Positions 26,001-34,102 of a stretch of DNA of 64,000 nucleotides are shown one piece after another. Origin of the DNA: Bacteroidetes bacterium UBA7674 (GTDB lineage: Bacteria > Bacteroidota > Bacteroidia > Chitinophagales > Chitinophagaceae); assembly GCA_002483105.1 (NCBI GenBank), contig DLHG01000007.1, positions 124,001 through 188,000 on the forward strand, written 5' to 3'. Position numbers and translations under genes: made by a program. The number at the start of each line of letters is the position of its first letter. Positions within the stretch are counted from its first letter, which is position 1. The notes under the pieces are model-generated. The model did not search any database. It was not told the DNA's origin and saw only the letters and a program-made list of their open reading frames with translations.

Positions 26001-29000
26001 GCGGCACCGCCTCTGTCAGCCTCTGTTAGTTGTTTCGTCCATTGGAAAGGCTTACTATAGTCTATCTGTTTGGTAACCGACTTATCATCCATAAATTGTT
26101 CCTGCTGTATCAGGAACAGGTTCTTATAGCCACTCACTACATTCACTATCGCCTTATCTCCCGGCTCCTTTGTTTGTGATGTTGGTGTCACCATCAGCGC
26201 TTCCGCTATAGTACCTTCATTTTGCTCATCCCATACCTGCACATACTTCTTTTCTATTACCTGCAGGCCGCTCTTATCTTTCGTTTCCACTTCTATCACA
26301 TACCAGCCATTCTTTTTCCACAGTCCGCTACCTACAGCAACCCGGCCATCTTCAGTGGTAGTGATACTTTTTTCAAATATGGTATTGCCTTTCTCCCAGT
26401 TCAGGTGATTGGCTTCTTCTTTGTATTCGTCAATAGGAAAGTGTTGGCGGAATGCCGCTTCATCCATCACAAACTGGTCAGGTACAGGCCACAGGCGTTT
26501 GCGCAATACATTCGCCGGGGCTTTCAGCAGCGATATACGCACCTGTACATCTGCTTTCACAAATTGCCCGTTCAGGTTCAGAGAACGTATATTCAGCGTA
26601 TCCAGGTCTTTAGGTGTCGCCTTTTCTGCCACCACCGCTTGTAGCTGTATAGAAGTATATCCCGCGCTGATGCTTTCACTGGTGCTTCTTGTTTCGCCAT
26701 TTATATCTGTTACATCTGCATGTACAGTATAGGTAAAGGTTGGCAACGTACTCTTGTCAACAGAAAGATCAGGCTTCGCAGTAAAGGGAACAGTGAACTT
26801 GCCGTCTTTATCTGTAACGGTAGTTCCGTTTGCTATTTCTGTTTCGGTAAAGCTGCGGCCACCATACCAACTCCAGTACATCCAGTAGTAGGGGAAGATC
26901 ACATTGCGCGTCACCCTATACTTCACCGCAGCACCGTCCACATTATTACCCGCATAGGCCACGGCAGTTCCCGTCATTTTTATTTCGTCATTCAGTGCAT
27001 AGGTTCCTTTCAGATCGTCAAAGGACACAGAGAATTTCGGACGCTTATATTCTTCTACAGAAAAATAGACATTACCGTCATTATTGCCCAATCGCATATT
27101 ACCCGTCAGCCCGCTCTCCGGCGCTGTAAATGTTCCCGTAAACGATCCGAACTCATTACTTTTGAGCGTCACACTGGCAACCTTTTGCCCATTGGCATCG
27201 TAGAAGGTTACTTCCGTTTCTTCATTGGCTACTATCACATTCTTCTTGCCTTTATCGGAGGTACTCACCATGATACCTTTAAAGTATATGGTCTGTCCCG
27301 GGCGATAGATCGAACGGTCTGTAAAAAAGAAAGTACGTCTTGTTGTCCTGTCTGCTTGTTCAGGAGAGCCCGACAGGTTAAATGAATTGAAATGATAGAA
27401 CGCGTCATTAGCTGTGTGAACGGTTATCCCGCTGAAATATTCATAAGAGCTTGACTTATTGTCGAAAGAGCCATCGGCATTACTGGTCAGCGTTTGCGAT
27501 TTCACTATATCATAGTCGTGTGTTTTATTATTGTACTTCTCCTTATACAGTTCCACCTTTGCACCGGGCATCGGCACACCGCTTTTCCTGTTCAGCACAT
27601 AGCCTTTTCCTGAGCCAATATTGTTTATAGATGTTATCAGGCTGATCGCTGAAGATTGGAATGGCAGGTACGAAAGTATATTCTGTCCTTTTTCAAAATT
27701 GCTTTCAGAGCTGGCTATCAATGCATACATACCGGGAGGCAAAGGATCTATTTTCACTTCCGTATTGTGCACATCATAGTCTTCAGTAGCAGGCAGTTGA
27801 ACGCTCCAGTTCTGAATTGCTTTTAGGGTCAATAGTTTATCCTGCCACTTATCATCATACCGGCGGATACTTTTCCTGTAATCTTCAGGGTCTAATTTCA
27901 CAATCCTGAAATAGGCCTGTTGTACATTCCTATAAGAAAGCAGGAACTTAGATGCTTCTGTCGGTAGCACCACGTCTTCTCCCTGCACACTCAGTTGCTT
28001 CGACTCTATTTCTCTTATATGCTGACGAGCCAGCATGCCACCTTCGCTATCCGGAAATTTCTTTACAATGCTCTCGAATTTTTTCTTCTGTGCTACATAG
28101 TCAATTCTCACAGTGCTTTGTGGTTGCCTTACGCCACGCTTACCTTGTGTACCCTTATTAGCATCGGCCTCCTGCATTTGCATGGCCAGCTTATAAGATG
28201 CCATTGCAGAAAGCGGGTTACTTCCATACTTGCTTTCAATATTTTCCAGTGCTTTTACATACAGATCTTTCTTATCCGCATGTACAGAATGTGTGAACAC
28301 GAAATCCAACCTTTGCAGATCGGCATCTATCAGTGCGTCTGCACTCGCGTCATTCTGGTGCAGGGATAATATCTGTTGATACAATTTCAGCGCTCTCCAT
28401 TGCATAGAGCTCGTATCCTCTGTTTTAAAATTATGCTTTGCAAAATCAGCCGCATTGCTAAACGCCGCTGCATCATCCATCACAAACTGGAAAGTAGGTT
28501 TCGTTACATCCTTCTCATCATTGCTGTAAAAGCCAATAGCCCTGAATGCCAGCAGATCGAATAGTGTCGGGCGCAGGTTACGGCTGTTCACTCCTTTGGT
28601 AAGTATCGGATCGTAGTCTGCTATGTTCAGCTGTTTCAGCTCATTGGCTTTCGACAAGGATGCATTGTATAGCGAAGCTATTTTATCAAAGAACCTGGCA
28701 GCATCCCATTGCTCCAGGTCGTTGATAGTCGTATTGTCGCTGGTGCGGGTACGTCCCAGTATCTTCCAGCGGTTGGCTGTGTAGTAGTTCCAATAGAGTT
28801 GCGCTGTTATACTTTGCCAAACGGCGTTTACAGGAAAGGAAGTATTCGCCATTTCCTTCTCTGCTTTCAGTATAGCGTCATTTGCGGCATTCTCATTTTG
28901 CTGAAAGTTGCCTTTCATCATATATACCTGCGCTTTCAGCATTTGTAGCTGCTGGTTCTTTGCTTTGGCTTGTGTGTACACCCCGTCAAGCACTTTCTGC

Positions 29001-29131
29001 GCCGACTCGGGGAATCCCCTGTCCAGCAGCGAATCTGCCTTGCGCCATTCTTTAGCGTAAGGTTCATTATTGTTTTGTCCCGTCGCCAGGAATGGCAGCA
29101 ATATGCAAAAGAGTACTACGTAGTTTTTCAT
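23033..29131 (-). CDS. Alpha-2-macroglobulin family protein with intact thioester motif
   Basis: 2032 residues from the ATG at 29131; an in-frame start 33 bp upstream would extend ahead of a clean signal peptide (MKNYVVLFCILLPFLATGQ). The first 400 residues are helical. Then come macroglobulin beta domains: an MG2-like block with FFTDRSIYRPGQTIYFKG and a bait-region-like stretch rich in Ser, Glu and Met (near 1220-1300). The thioester domain has YECAEQTFNR with Cys1491, the CxEQ motif that forms the reactive thioester. The protein probably traps outside proteases in the periplasm or at the surface. The PBP1C gene that often accompanies bacterial members is not next to it. A TATCTTTG promoter box lies 17 bp before the ATG. 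Confidence 0.93.
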   Translation of the reverse strand: MKNYVVLFCILLPFLATGQNNNEPYAKEWRKADSLLDRGFPESAQKVLDGVYTQAKAKNQQLQMLKAQVYMMKGNFQQNENAANDAILKAEKEMANTSFPVNAVWQSITAQLYWNYYTANRWKILGRTRTSDNTTINDLEQWDAARFFDKIASLYNASLSKANELKQLNIADYDPILTKGVNSRNLRPTLFDLLAFRAIGFYSNDEKDVTKPTFQFVMDDAAAFSNAADFAKHNFKTEDTSSMQWRALKLYQQILSLHQNDASADALIDADLQRLDFVFTHSVHADKKDLYVKALENIESKYGSNPLSAMASYKLAMQMQEADANKGTQGKRGVRQPQSTVRIDYVAQKKKFESIVKKFPDSEGGMLARQHIREIESKQLSVQGEDVVLPTEASKFLLSYRNVQQAYFRIVKLDPEDYRKSIRRYDDKWQDKLLTLKAIQNWSVQLPATEDYDVHNTEVKIDPLPPGMYALIASSESNFEKGQNILSYLPFQSSAISLITSINNIGSGKGYVLNRKSGVPMPGAKVELYKEKYNNKTHDYDIVKSQTLTSNADGSFDNKSSSYEYFSGITVHTANDAFYHFNSFNLSGSPEQADRTTRRTFFFTDRSIYRPGQTIYFKGIMVSTSDKGKKNVIVANEETEVTFYDANGQKVASVTLKSNEFGSFTGTFTAPESGLTGNMRLGNNDGNVYFSVEEYKRPKFSVSFDDLKGTYALNDEIKMTGTAVAYAGNNVDGAAVKYRVTRNVIFPYYWMYWSWYGGRSFTETEIANGTTVTDKDGKFTVPFTAKPDLSVDKSTLPTFTYTVHADVTDINGETRSTSESISAGYTSIQLQAVVAEKATPKDLDTLNIRSLNLNGQFVKADVQVRISLLKAPANVLRKRLWPVPDQFVMDEAAFRQHFPIDEYKEEANHLNWEKGNTIFEKSITTTEDGRVAVGSGLWKKNGWYVIEVETKDKSGLQVIEKKYVQVWDEQNEGTIAEALMVTPTSQTKEPGDKAIVNVVSGYKNLFLIQQEQFMDDKSVTKQIDYSKPFQWTKQLTEADRGGAAVSYITVKENRVYQQAAQVYVPWSNKDLNITWETHRDKLLPGQKETWTMVVSGAKKEKVAAEMLAGMYDASLDAFKPHQWSIGNLFPSVNNRVYWYNNIGFGTESGRQISYYSYESLPYYEKSYDALFFPEGYDMYGGRYEYRKSASRSQGDVMEDRVMAAPTAAFKAVGGAVPAREESESSVTEGVANQVKQLVGDKDELSSTQLAGDDNVQVRKNLQETAFFFPQLRTDANGNVRIEFTMPEALTEWKFMTIAHTTDMSTGMMSGKVKTQKDLMVMPGLPRFFRQGDEMVITTKISNLSDKELNGVATLRFLNALTMQPVDLQFRLTQANVDFKAPKGESTTATWKVNVPESLYEPVIVRIVAKAGDFSDGEENTLPVVSNRMMVTETLPLWVHGNDTKTFSFDKLKYSDTSKTLSQYKLTLEYTGNPAWYAVQALPYLMDYPYECAEQTFNRFYANALAGYIVEKSPKIEAIFRKWETESPEALLSNLEKNQELKSALLEETPWVMEAQNETEQKKRIAMLFETHKLARGLAATARKLKEMQLPEGGFSWFKGMHPDRYITQYILTGMGRLQHLGVTDKKNNMAEIAEKALPYLDRKMKEDYDYLVKSKANLEKQHISYYEVQYLYMRSFYKQPIEASCQTAFSYYKKQAAKYWTSFNAYMKGMIALSLNRYKETKEPKDIVASLKETAMKKDELGMSWMQPGYSYWWYDAPIEAQALLIECFTEVSKDTGDIDQMKIWLLKQKQTQNWHTTKATADACYALLLNGSEWLNNEPKVTVQLGNETIKSTEQKTQEGTGYFKTKFAGEKIQPNMGDIKVTVQDNAHSTSWGAVYWQYFENMDKITSAATPLVVKKQLFIERNTNRGPELQPITDGNALSIGDKVKVRIEIIVDRDMEYVHLKDMRAACFEPVNVLSTYKYQGGLGYYESTKDVSTNFFFGSLPRGKYVFEYPLFVTNKGDFSNGIATIQCMYAPEFSSHSEGIRVRVK

Positions 29132-29148
29132 GTATCCTGTATTGGTGG

Positions 29149-29156
29149 CAAAGATA
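29149..29156 (-). promoter_or_regulatory. Candidate -7 box for the alpha-2-macroglobulin gene
   Basis: Minus strand reads TATCTTTG, a perfect TAnnTTTG, 17 bp before the chosen ATG. This position supports the ATG at 29131, because a start at 29164 would lie upstream of the box. Confidence 0.5.
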
Positions 29157-29218
29157 GAACGCAAAAAGGGGGCAATTCCACACTATTACCCCCTTATGGG
29201 GTGAAGTTTAACATTTAA

Positions 29219-29539
29219 ATGTTAGATACTTTTAGCTTAATGTTTGAGATGGTTTCATAGGGGTCGGTATTTACCACCCCTCTTTTTTTTCAGGTAGACG
29301 CATAAAAAAGCCCTACAAGAATGTAAGGCCTTCTTCATTTCGTGGTCGCTTACGCGATAGCAAGCATACCTTTACCCCTATTGAAACGAAAGATTTTTAT
29401 TCCCGGTGATGAAAAGAGTACCGAATATAGGGCGTTTGTACTTTATTTCCAATTCAGCTTACTTCTCAATATAACCCTGCCTATAAATTCCTTCCTTGGC
29501 ATATTGTTTGCTGCAATGATATAATATATCTCTCAAATC
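29219..29539. other. 321-bp intergenic stretch without a supported gene
   Basis: I found no convincing coding frame on either strand; the longest frames lack a signal peptide or any family pattern. One structured site is visible near 29303-29332: a weak hairpin whose minus-strand 3' side runs into TTTTTTA, i.e. terminator-like for a minus-strand transcript although no minus gene lies upstream of it. The stretch could encode a small RNA. Confidence 0.4.
29303..29332 (-). terminator. Terminator-like hairpin with no obvious upstream gene
   Basis: Minus strand: AAGGCCTTACA, a short loop, TGTAGGGCTTTTTTA. The stem is imperfect but is followed by six T. Confidence 0.45.
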
Positions 29540-30241
29540 ATGAAAAAAGCATTCACTCCATATTTATTATGTATGTCTCTGGCATTGTTCACGTTATCAG
29601 CTTGCAGCAAAGTAAGCTCCGATGACCTGGAAGATGATGTTCCTTACTACCAGCATTATTCGGTGTACTATGATGGCAGCAACAACAGCACCAGGGCTAC
29701 GGGATCATTCACTGTAAGGACCAAAGGGGGTACAGGTATCACCCTGGGGAATGAAAGTAACCTGAAGGTGAACGGTAACGCCACCTCAAAGGAGCCCATC
29801 ATCAGCGAGTTCGTACCTGTATACGCCTGGGCCGGTAGCAGCATCACTAACGTGAGTTTTACGCTGAACAAAAAAGGTGGAACTACTTTCGTCAATAATG
29901 TGAACACTTCAGATATCGACCCGGTAGCATTTCCGGGCGGCTTACCTACCACGTTTAGTAAGGCGAGCGGCATATCATTCAACTATGTAGGTAACACCGG
30001 AGCCATTGATGTAGAAATAAATGGCAAGAACCTGTCTGGCCTGGATACCAGTGTAGAAAAAACTTTTACATCCAATGCGGTGAATTTTAGCTCCGGCGAA
30101 TTGCAGGTATTCAATACCGGCACAATAGAGATACAAATGAACAGGCACAAGGAACTCCCCTTACAATCCTCAGACAACAATGCGGGGGGTAACATCTATC
30201 TTACTTACAGGGTCTATAATTCCTTTACACTCAATAATTAG
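29540..30241 (+). CDS. Putative lipoprotein, unknown function
   Basis: 233 residues. The signal peptide MKKAFTPYLLCMSLALFTLS ends in a lipobox with Cys22 (LSACSK). The mature part is polar and beta-rich, with few charged helices, Asn and Thr frequent, and repeated short strands such as SFTVRTKGG and ISFNYVGNTG. No known domain is recognised. It stands alone on the plus strand between two minus-strand transcription units. Confidence 0.75.
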   Translation: MKKAFTPYLLCMSLALFTLSACSKVSSDDLEDDVPYYQHYSVYYDGSNNSTRATGSFTVRTKGGTGITLGNESNLKVNGNATSKEPIISEFVPVYAWAGSSITNVSFTLNKKGGTTFVNNVNTSDIDPVAFPGGLPTTFSKASGISFNYVGNTGAIDVEINGKNLSGLDTSVEKTFTSNAVNFSSGELQVFNTGTIEIQMNRHKELPLQSSDNNAGGNIYLTYRVYNSFTLNN

Positions 30242-30244
30242 GCG

Positions 30245-30382
30245 TTAATAGTCTAAGTGCCTGATATGCTGTATAGTATACACTACAAAACCAATGTAGG
30301 CCACTACTGCAAAACCGATGATCGTTAATAATATCACAGAGGGATGATTTAGAAAATAATGAATGCACCAAAACAGTGCCAT
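30245..30382 (-). CDS. Possible 45-residue membrane peptide
   Basis: ATG at 30380-30382 to TAA at 30245-30247. The product has one clear membrane helix (VILLTIIGFAVVAYIGFVVY) flanked by His and Arg. Its start lies only 11 bp beyond the terminator of the DUF4836 gene, so it would need its own promoter or readthrough. It could be chance. Confidence 0.25.
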   Translation of the reverse strand: MALFWCIHYFLNHPSVILLTIIGFAVVAYIGFVVYTIQHIRHLDY

Positions 30383-30392
30383 CCCAAAATAA

Positions 30393-30428
30393 AAAAGCCC
30401 CCCTCGGCATAACCGAGGGGGACTTTTT
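30393..30428. terminator. Terminator after the DUF4836 gene
   Basis: CCCCCTCGG pairs with CCGAGGGGG around a short loop, with A-run and T-run on both sides (AAAAAAG ... CTTTTT). It lies 15 bp past the stop of the 30443-32122 gene. Confidence 0.88.
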
Positions 30429-30442
30429 GTAGTTAACTATTA

Positions 30443-32122
30443 TTACTTAGCAGCTGTAGCCGGCTGTTCTTTTTGTTTTTCTATCTCCGACATCTTGTTG
30501 GCCATCTGCATTAATTGCATCAGGCTGTTTTCTTCTTTGTTAATGAAGTTGATAGCCATATCATACTGGAAGGCATCGCCTTTAAACTCACCGCCTGATA
30601 TTATTATGTTGTCCATCAGTTTCTTCACTTCAGCAAACTGTGCTCTTTCCTTATCGCTGTCCATTGTTTCAGGAGTTACGTTTTTCAGCATTTCCTTCAC
30701 ATCAAAGAACATACACATAGGGTGATCATTCACTTGCCTGGCAGCTACTTCATGTAGTTTCTGTCCTTTGTTAGCACCTGAGATAAAGTCTGTACTAACC
30801 TTCTCGCTACTAGACACTACCAGGTATTTATTCTTTACAGTTATCTGCATCCCTTCATTGCCACTTGCTACCTTATAGTTACCATTACCACCATCTACCA
30901 TCATACCCGTACCCAGTGCCAGCTTCAGTAATTTATCAAACTTATCCTGCTTGTTTATTTTCATTACATACAGCCAATCCATTGCAGGGTCGTATGTAGT
31001 CATACTGTCGGTTACTTCTACCATGTCTTCGTTGAAATGTGAATAACCATGTTTCTGTTGTACCAGCTTGAAGTTATTCATCGTCAATGCCATGTCGCCA
31101 GTGAAAGACTCAAACACGTCATCAGCAGTAAGGTTCTGTTCTGTAAGGCCTACGTTTATCATACCCAGCAAGCCCATTTTGTCCAGCATAGATTTCAATC
31201 CCATAGGAGAAAAATTCATAGTGGTTAGCAGGTTCAGATTATTTGCAGGAAGCCTTTCTACTATTTCTTTGTCTATCTTACCATTCATCAGGTCTCTTGT
31301 AGCAGCTTTCATTTCATCTGAAACGTAATACTTCATTGCACCTTTTATCGCACCTTTCTCAAAGTTAAACCCCATAGTGAATGCGGCCTCTTTCATCATA
31401 GCCGAAGACATAGTGAAACCGCCCATCATTCCTGCACCATAGTTGTTCATGATGTTCTCGTAGTTGATCCACAAGCTCAGGTCATGTCCTGCCTTTACCA
31501 ATTCATTGTATTGCTTGCGTGAAGTGATCGCATTGTCTTTGTTCATTTTGAAGATATTGTCTATCTCCGCAGCTGTTTGCAACAGGTCCGGCGCAGGTGG
31601 CACATAGGTACCATCTTCCATGGCCATATCTTCTTTGCCATTGGCGGTATTGGTAAGTACCAGCAGGTCTTCATTCCATGCGGCATACATACCATCTGCC
31701 AGCAATGCTTCTTTGCGTTTGTCAGCAGTTTTTATTTTCGCTTCCGGAAAAGTCTTCTTTACATACGCTTCCCAGTCTGCACCATCACTCAATGGTATCA
31801 ATGCCACAAAGCGTTGTCCGTTGCTATAGCGCTGGTCGGCTACTACATAGGTATAAAAGGTGTTGAGCAGATCAATACCGGCATTTTGCAGATCGGTCAT
31901 CTTAGAAGAATCTTTCCCGGCTCCCTCGGTCATCTTCTTAAACATGTCACTGCCAAAAAGGAACTCCCAGGCCATCTTCTTACCAATAGAAGCCATATCC
32001 ACACTGAACACAGCGGTGGCATCTTTAGGTATGTATTTGGAGTTGTCATCAGCCTTGTTGCAGGCAGTGAATAAGGTCACGGTAATGCACAACAGGAGTG
32101 CTATACTTACTATACGTTTCAT
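30443..32122 (-). CDS. DUF4836 family lipoprotein
   Basis: 559 residues. The signal peptide ends in TLFTACNKAD, with lipobox Cys21. It is followed by KYIPKDATAVFSVDMASIGKK, the characteristic start of DUF4836, a Bacteroidota family in which two copies of a similar fold occur. Long helices alternate with strands through the chain, and several Met-rich segments (GAGMMGGFTMSSAMM) are notable. The C-terminus is charged (MANKMSEIEKQKEQ). Function is unknown; such proteins are placed in the periplasm or on the outer membrane. Likely single-gene transcript. Confidence 0.85.
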   Translation of the reverse strand: MKRIVSIALLLCITVTLFTACNKADDNSKYIPKDATAVFSVDMASIGKKMAWEFLFGSDMFKKMTEGAGKDSSKMTDLQNAGIDLLNTFYTYVVADQRYSNGQRFVALIPLSDGADWEAYVKKTFPEAKIKTADKRKEALLADGMYAAWNEDLLVLTNTANGKEDMAMEDGTYVPPAPDLLQTAAEIDNIFKMNKDNAITSRKQYNELVKAGHDLSLWINYENIMNNYGAGMMGGFTMSSAMMKEAAFTMGFNFEKGAIKGAMKYYVSDEMKAATRDLMNGKIDKEIVERLPANNLNLLTTMNFSPMGLKSMLDKMGLLGMINVGLTEQNLTADDVFESFTGDMALTMNNFKLVQQKHGYSHFNEDMVEVTDSMTTYDPAMDWLYVMKINKQDKFDKLLKLALGTGMMVDGGNGNYKVASGNEGMQITVKNKYLVVSSSEKVSTDFISGANKGQKLHEVAARQVNDHPMCMFFDVKEMLKNVTPETMDSDKERAQFAEVKKLMDNIIISGGEFKGDAFQYDMAINFINKEENSLMQLMQMANKMSEIEKQKEQPATAAK

Positions 32123-32163
32123 AAGGATTTTTTATTACGGGTGTAAAAGTAGTATATAAACCA

Positions 32164-32193
32164 CGAATCCCGTACAATTATGTACGGGATTCG
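32164..32193. terminator. Terminator after the DUF3127 gene
   Basis: CGAATCCCGTACA pairs perfectly with TGTACGGGATTCG around a 4-nt loop. It lies 26 bp past the stop at 32220. Confidence 0.75.
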
Positions 32194-32219
32194 CTATTCT
32201 TAATAGTGTTATTTAACAA

Positions 32220-32660
32220 TTAGAACGGTAAGTCATCAGCACTTTCCGGGGACGGATTGTAAAAAGGAGCACCACCATTGCTGTTGCTATCAGCAGTATT
32301 GTATGCCGGGGCACCGCCACTGTTCTGTTGTTGGTTATATCCACCACCTTCATTACCGGATGCGCCTGCAGATGCTGCCTCTATACGCCATGCATCCAGG
32401 TTGGTGATGTAGTTTACCTTGCCATCACGCTCCCAACGATTGCCTTTGATGTTGAAGCTCACTTTCACCTGGTCGCCTTCATTAAAGCGGTCTATTATAT
32501 CGCATTTAGCTTGTACCAGCTGCATTTTAGCGAAGTTGGTATAAGTGTTCCCGTTGATGTCGTCTGCCAGTTCTAATACAAATTCCCTCTTCTTGAATTT
32601 TTCGCTCACTTGCTGTGTCTCATACTTTGCGATCAGTTTTCCGGTTACTTCTAAGTTCAT
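32220..32660 (-). CDS. DUF3127 OB-fold protein with SSB-like acidic C-terminal tip
   Basis: 146 residues. Residues 1-95 form a compact beta-rich domain (LEVTGKLIAKYETQQVS, KREFVLELAD, FNEGDQVKVSFNIKG, NYITNLDAWRIE) matching DUF3127, which is thought to have an OB fold. Then comes a Gly/Asn/Gln/Ser linker of about 45 residues and the final six residues ADDLPF. This is the same layout as bacterial single-stranded DNA-binding protein: OB fold, flexible linker, acidic tip ending in Pro-Phe. It suggests a DNA-binding role with recruitment of SSB-interacting repair enzymes (inference). It is a single gene beside tRNA-His. Confidence 0.87.
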   Translation of the reverse strand: MNLEVTGKLIAKYETQQVSEKFKKREFVLELADDINGNTYTNFAKMQLVQAKCDIIDRFNEGDQVKVSFNIKGNRWERDGKVNYITNLDAWRIEAASAGASGNEGGGYNQQQNSGGAPAYNTADSNSNGGAPFYNPSPESADDLPF

Positions 32661-32775
32661 TTTAAAATATTTATATAATTACACAATACGGTTACGGAGT
32701 TATCCTGCTAAATTACGAACAGGAGCTTAATATAATAAAAAAAGGTATCCACATTGGATACCTTCTCGTTTGAGG

Positions 32776-32850
32776 GGAGGCCAAGGGGTCTCGAACCCCC
32801 GACCCTCAGAACCACAATCTGATGCTCTAACCAACTGAGCTATGGCCTCC
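32776..32850 (-). tRNA. tRNA-His (anticodon GTG)
   Basis: The cloverleaf folds fully: acceptor GAGGCCA with TGGCCTC, D arm GCTC ... GAGC, anticodon stem TCAGA ... TCTGA with loop TTGTGGT, T arm GGGGG TTCGAGA CCCCT. An extra G at -1 lies opposite the discriminator C73, the identity mark of tRNA-His. The 3' CCA is not encoded. Confidence 0.96.
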
Positions 32851-32999
32851 GTAATACCTGCTTTGAAACAGGGAGGCAAAGATAGGTATTTTTAGCAGAA
32901 ACCGAAAAAGCTACTACAAGAGATTTTTTGCAAATTTCAATCCATTCTTACAGCACATTTTTCTGAAATATCGTATTTTTATATAGCAAATCATCTCCT

Positions 33000-33194
33000 A
33001 TGAAAAGTCTTTTGGAAAAATACTTAGTGGTCAAAAGCCTTAAAGACGTTCTGCTTTTCGGTATATCTTCCTTAGCCGCAGGAATTATTATCTACCTGGT
33101 AAGAGGGACGGCAAGTGCACCTTACATCTGTTTTGTAGCCGGCATTGCACTTGGCCTGTTGTTGCTGAAAAAAACAAAGACTCAAAAAGGCTGA
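33000..33194 (+). CDS. Small membrane protein, unknown function
   Basis: 64 residues with two predicted membrane helices, VLLFGISSLAAGIIIYLV near 18-35 and YICFVAGIALGLLLL near 43-57, and basic ends (N-terminal KYLVVKSLK, C-terminal KKTKTQKG), which suggests both termini inside. No family is recognised. It lies between tRNA-His and an outer membrane protein gene, with a weak hairpin downstream. Confidence 0.65.
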   Translation: MKSLLEKYLVVKSLKDVLLFGISSLAAGIIIYLVRGTASAPYICFVAGIALGLLLLKKTKTQKG

Positions 33195-33235
33195 TAGCCT
33201 CATAACTTCCTAATTATTAGAAACATTTAACTAAT

Positions 33236-33260
33236 AAGCCCCTTCAGCATTTGAGGGCTT
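33236..33260 (+). terminator. Weak terminator after the small membrane protein
   Basis: AAGCCC pairs with GGGCTT (about 7 bp) around a loop, followed by TTTG. It lies 41 bp past the stop and overlaps the promoter region of the next gene. Confidence 0.5.
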
Positions 33261-33283
33261 TGACCAATTATACTCTATATTTG
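33250..33283 (+). promoter_or_regulatory. Promoter of the outer membrane beta-barrel gene
   Basis: TATATTTG at 33276-33283 is a perfect -7 box; TTTG at 33250-33253 is a possible -33 element at 22-bp spacing. The box ends 17 bp before the ATG. Confidence 0.5.
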
Positions 33284-33300
33284 CGCTCTAATACAGAATT

Positions 33301-34011
33301 ATGACCAAACGCCTCGCCTTTGCGGTATTATTAACCGTTCTTCCAATGTTTGCTTTTGCACAGGATGAAGAAACAGGCAAAGACACCAAAACACTGGTTC
33401 AAAAACCTTCCCGTGACTTTGTAATGCTGCAGATCACCCATAACAGCTGGACTAATAAGCCCGACAGCATCAACCTTGCCGGATTTAACAGGGGTATCAA
33501 CGGTTACATATGTTACGACTTCCCTATCGGCAAATCTAAATTCAGCTTTGCAGCAGGTATCGGTATCAGTGCTACCAACTACTACTTTAAAAATCAGACT
33601 ATAATATCTACAGATACCGGCAGTGCTGCTCCCGTTCGCTTTTATGATACTACAGGCTTTAAGCGCTCGAAAATGACCGTTGCTTATTTACAGGCACCAT
33701 TCGAGCTCCGCTTCTTTGGTAATAAAACGAACCGCAACATGGGCTTTAAAGCGGCTATCGGTATGCAGGTGGGTACGCTTGTTGGCGCACACGTTAAAAA
33801 CAGTTTCACCATCGCCGGCACTAACGTAAAGGCAAACGAAAAGACAAGCACCAAGAGATTCTTATCTCCATGGAATTTTGCGGCAACAGCTCGTATAGGC
33901 TGGGGCAACTATTCACTCTTCGGCTCATACAACCTGACCAATCTTTATAAAGAATTTCAAGGCCCTACACTTACTCCATTCTCAGTGGGTATCTGCTTAA
34001 CAGGTCTTTAA
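33301..34011 (+). CDS. Outer membrane beta-barrel protein
   Basis: 236 residues. The signal peptide (MTKRLAFAVLLTVLPMFAFA) is cleaved before QDEETG. The mature part alternates aromatic and polar residues in strands typical of small outer membrane barrels: FVMLQITHNSW, GYICYDFPIG, FSFAAGIGISATNYYF, RIGWGNYSLFGSYNL, and ends at SVGICLTGL. The lack of a terminal Phe is not unusual in this phylum. It looks like the PorT/OmpX-like barrels of Bacteroidota, but no specific family was assigned. A perfect promoter box lies upstream and a strong terminator follows. Confidence 0.8.
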   Translation: MTKRLAFAVLLTVLPMFAFAQDEETGKDTKTLVQKPSRDFVMLQITHNSWTNKPDSINLAGFNRGINGYICYDFPIGKSKFSFAAGIGISATNYYFKNQTIISTDTGSAAPVRFYDTTGFKRSKMTVAYLQAPFELRFFGNKTNRNMGFKAAIGMQVGTLVGAHVKNSFTIAGTNVKANEKTSTKRFLSPWNFAATARIGWGNYSLFGSYNLTNLYKEFQGPTLTPFSVGICLTGL

Positions 34012-34030
34012 AAGAACTTAACCATACACA

Positions 34031-34065
34031 AATAGGAAAGGGGGCTCAACGCCCCCTTTCCTATT
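34031..34065. terminator. Bidirectional terminator
   Basis: AATAGGAAAGGGGGC pairs perfectly with GCCCCCTTTCCTATT around a 5-nt loop. It separates the converging barrel gene and the T9SS gene at 34103. Confidence 0.88.
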
Positions 34066-34102
34066 GATACTATTTATTCTGCCTGATCTTATTCTTTGCT
34101 GC

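Noticed and set aside
29342..29524. 60-codon plus-strand frame upstream of the lipoprotein gene
   Set aside because: Composition and lack of signal or motif look random; the frame ends just before a real gene.
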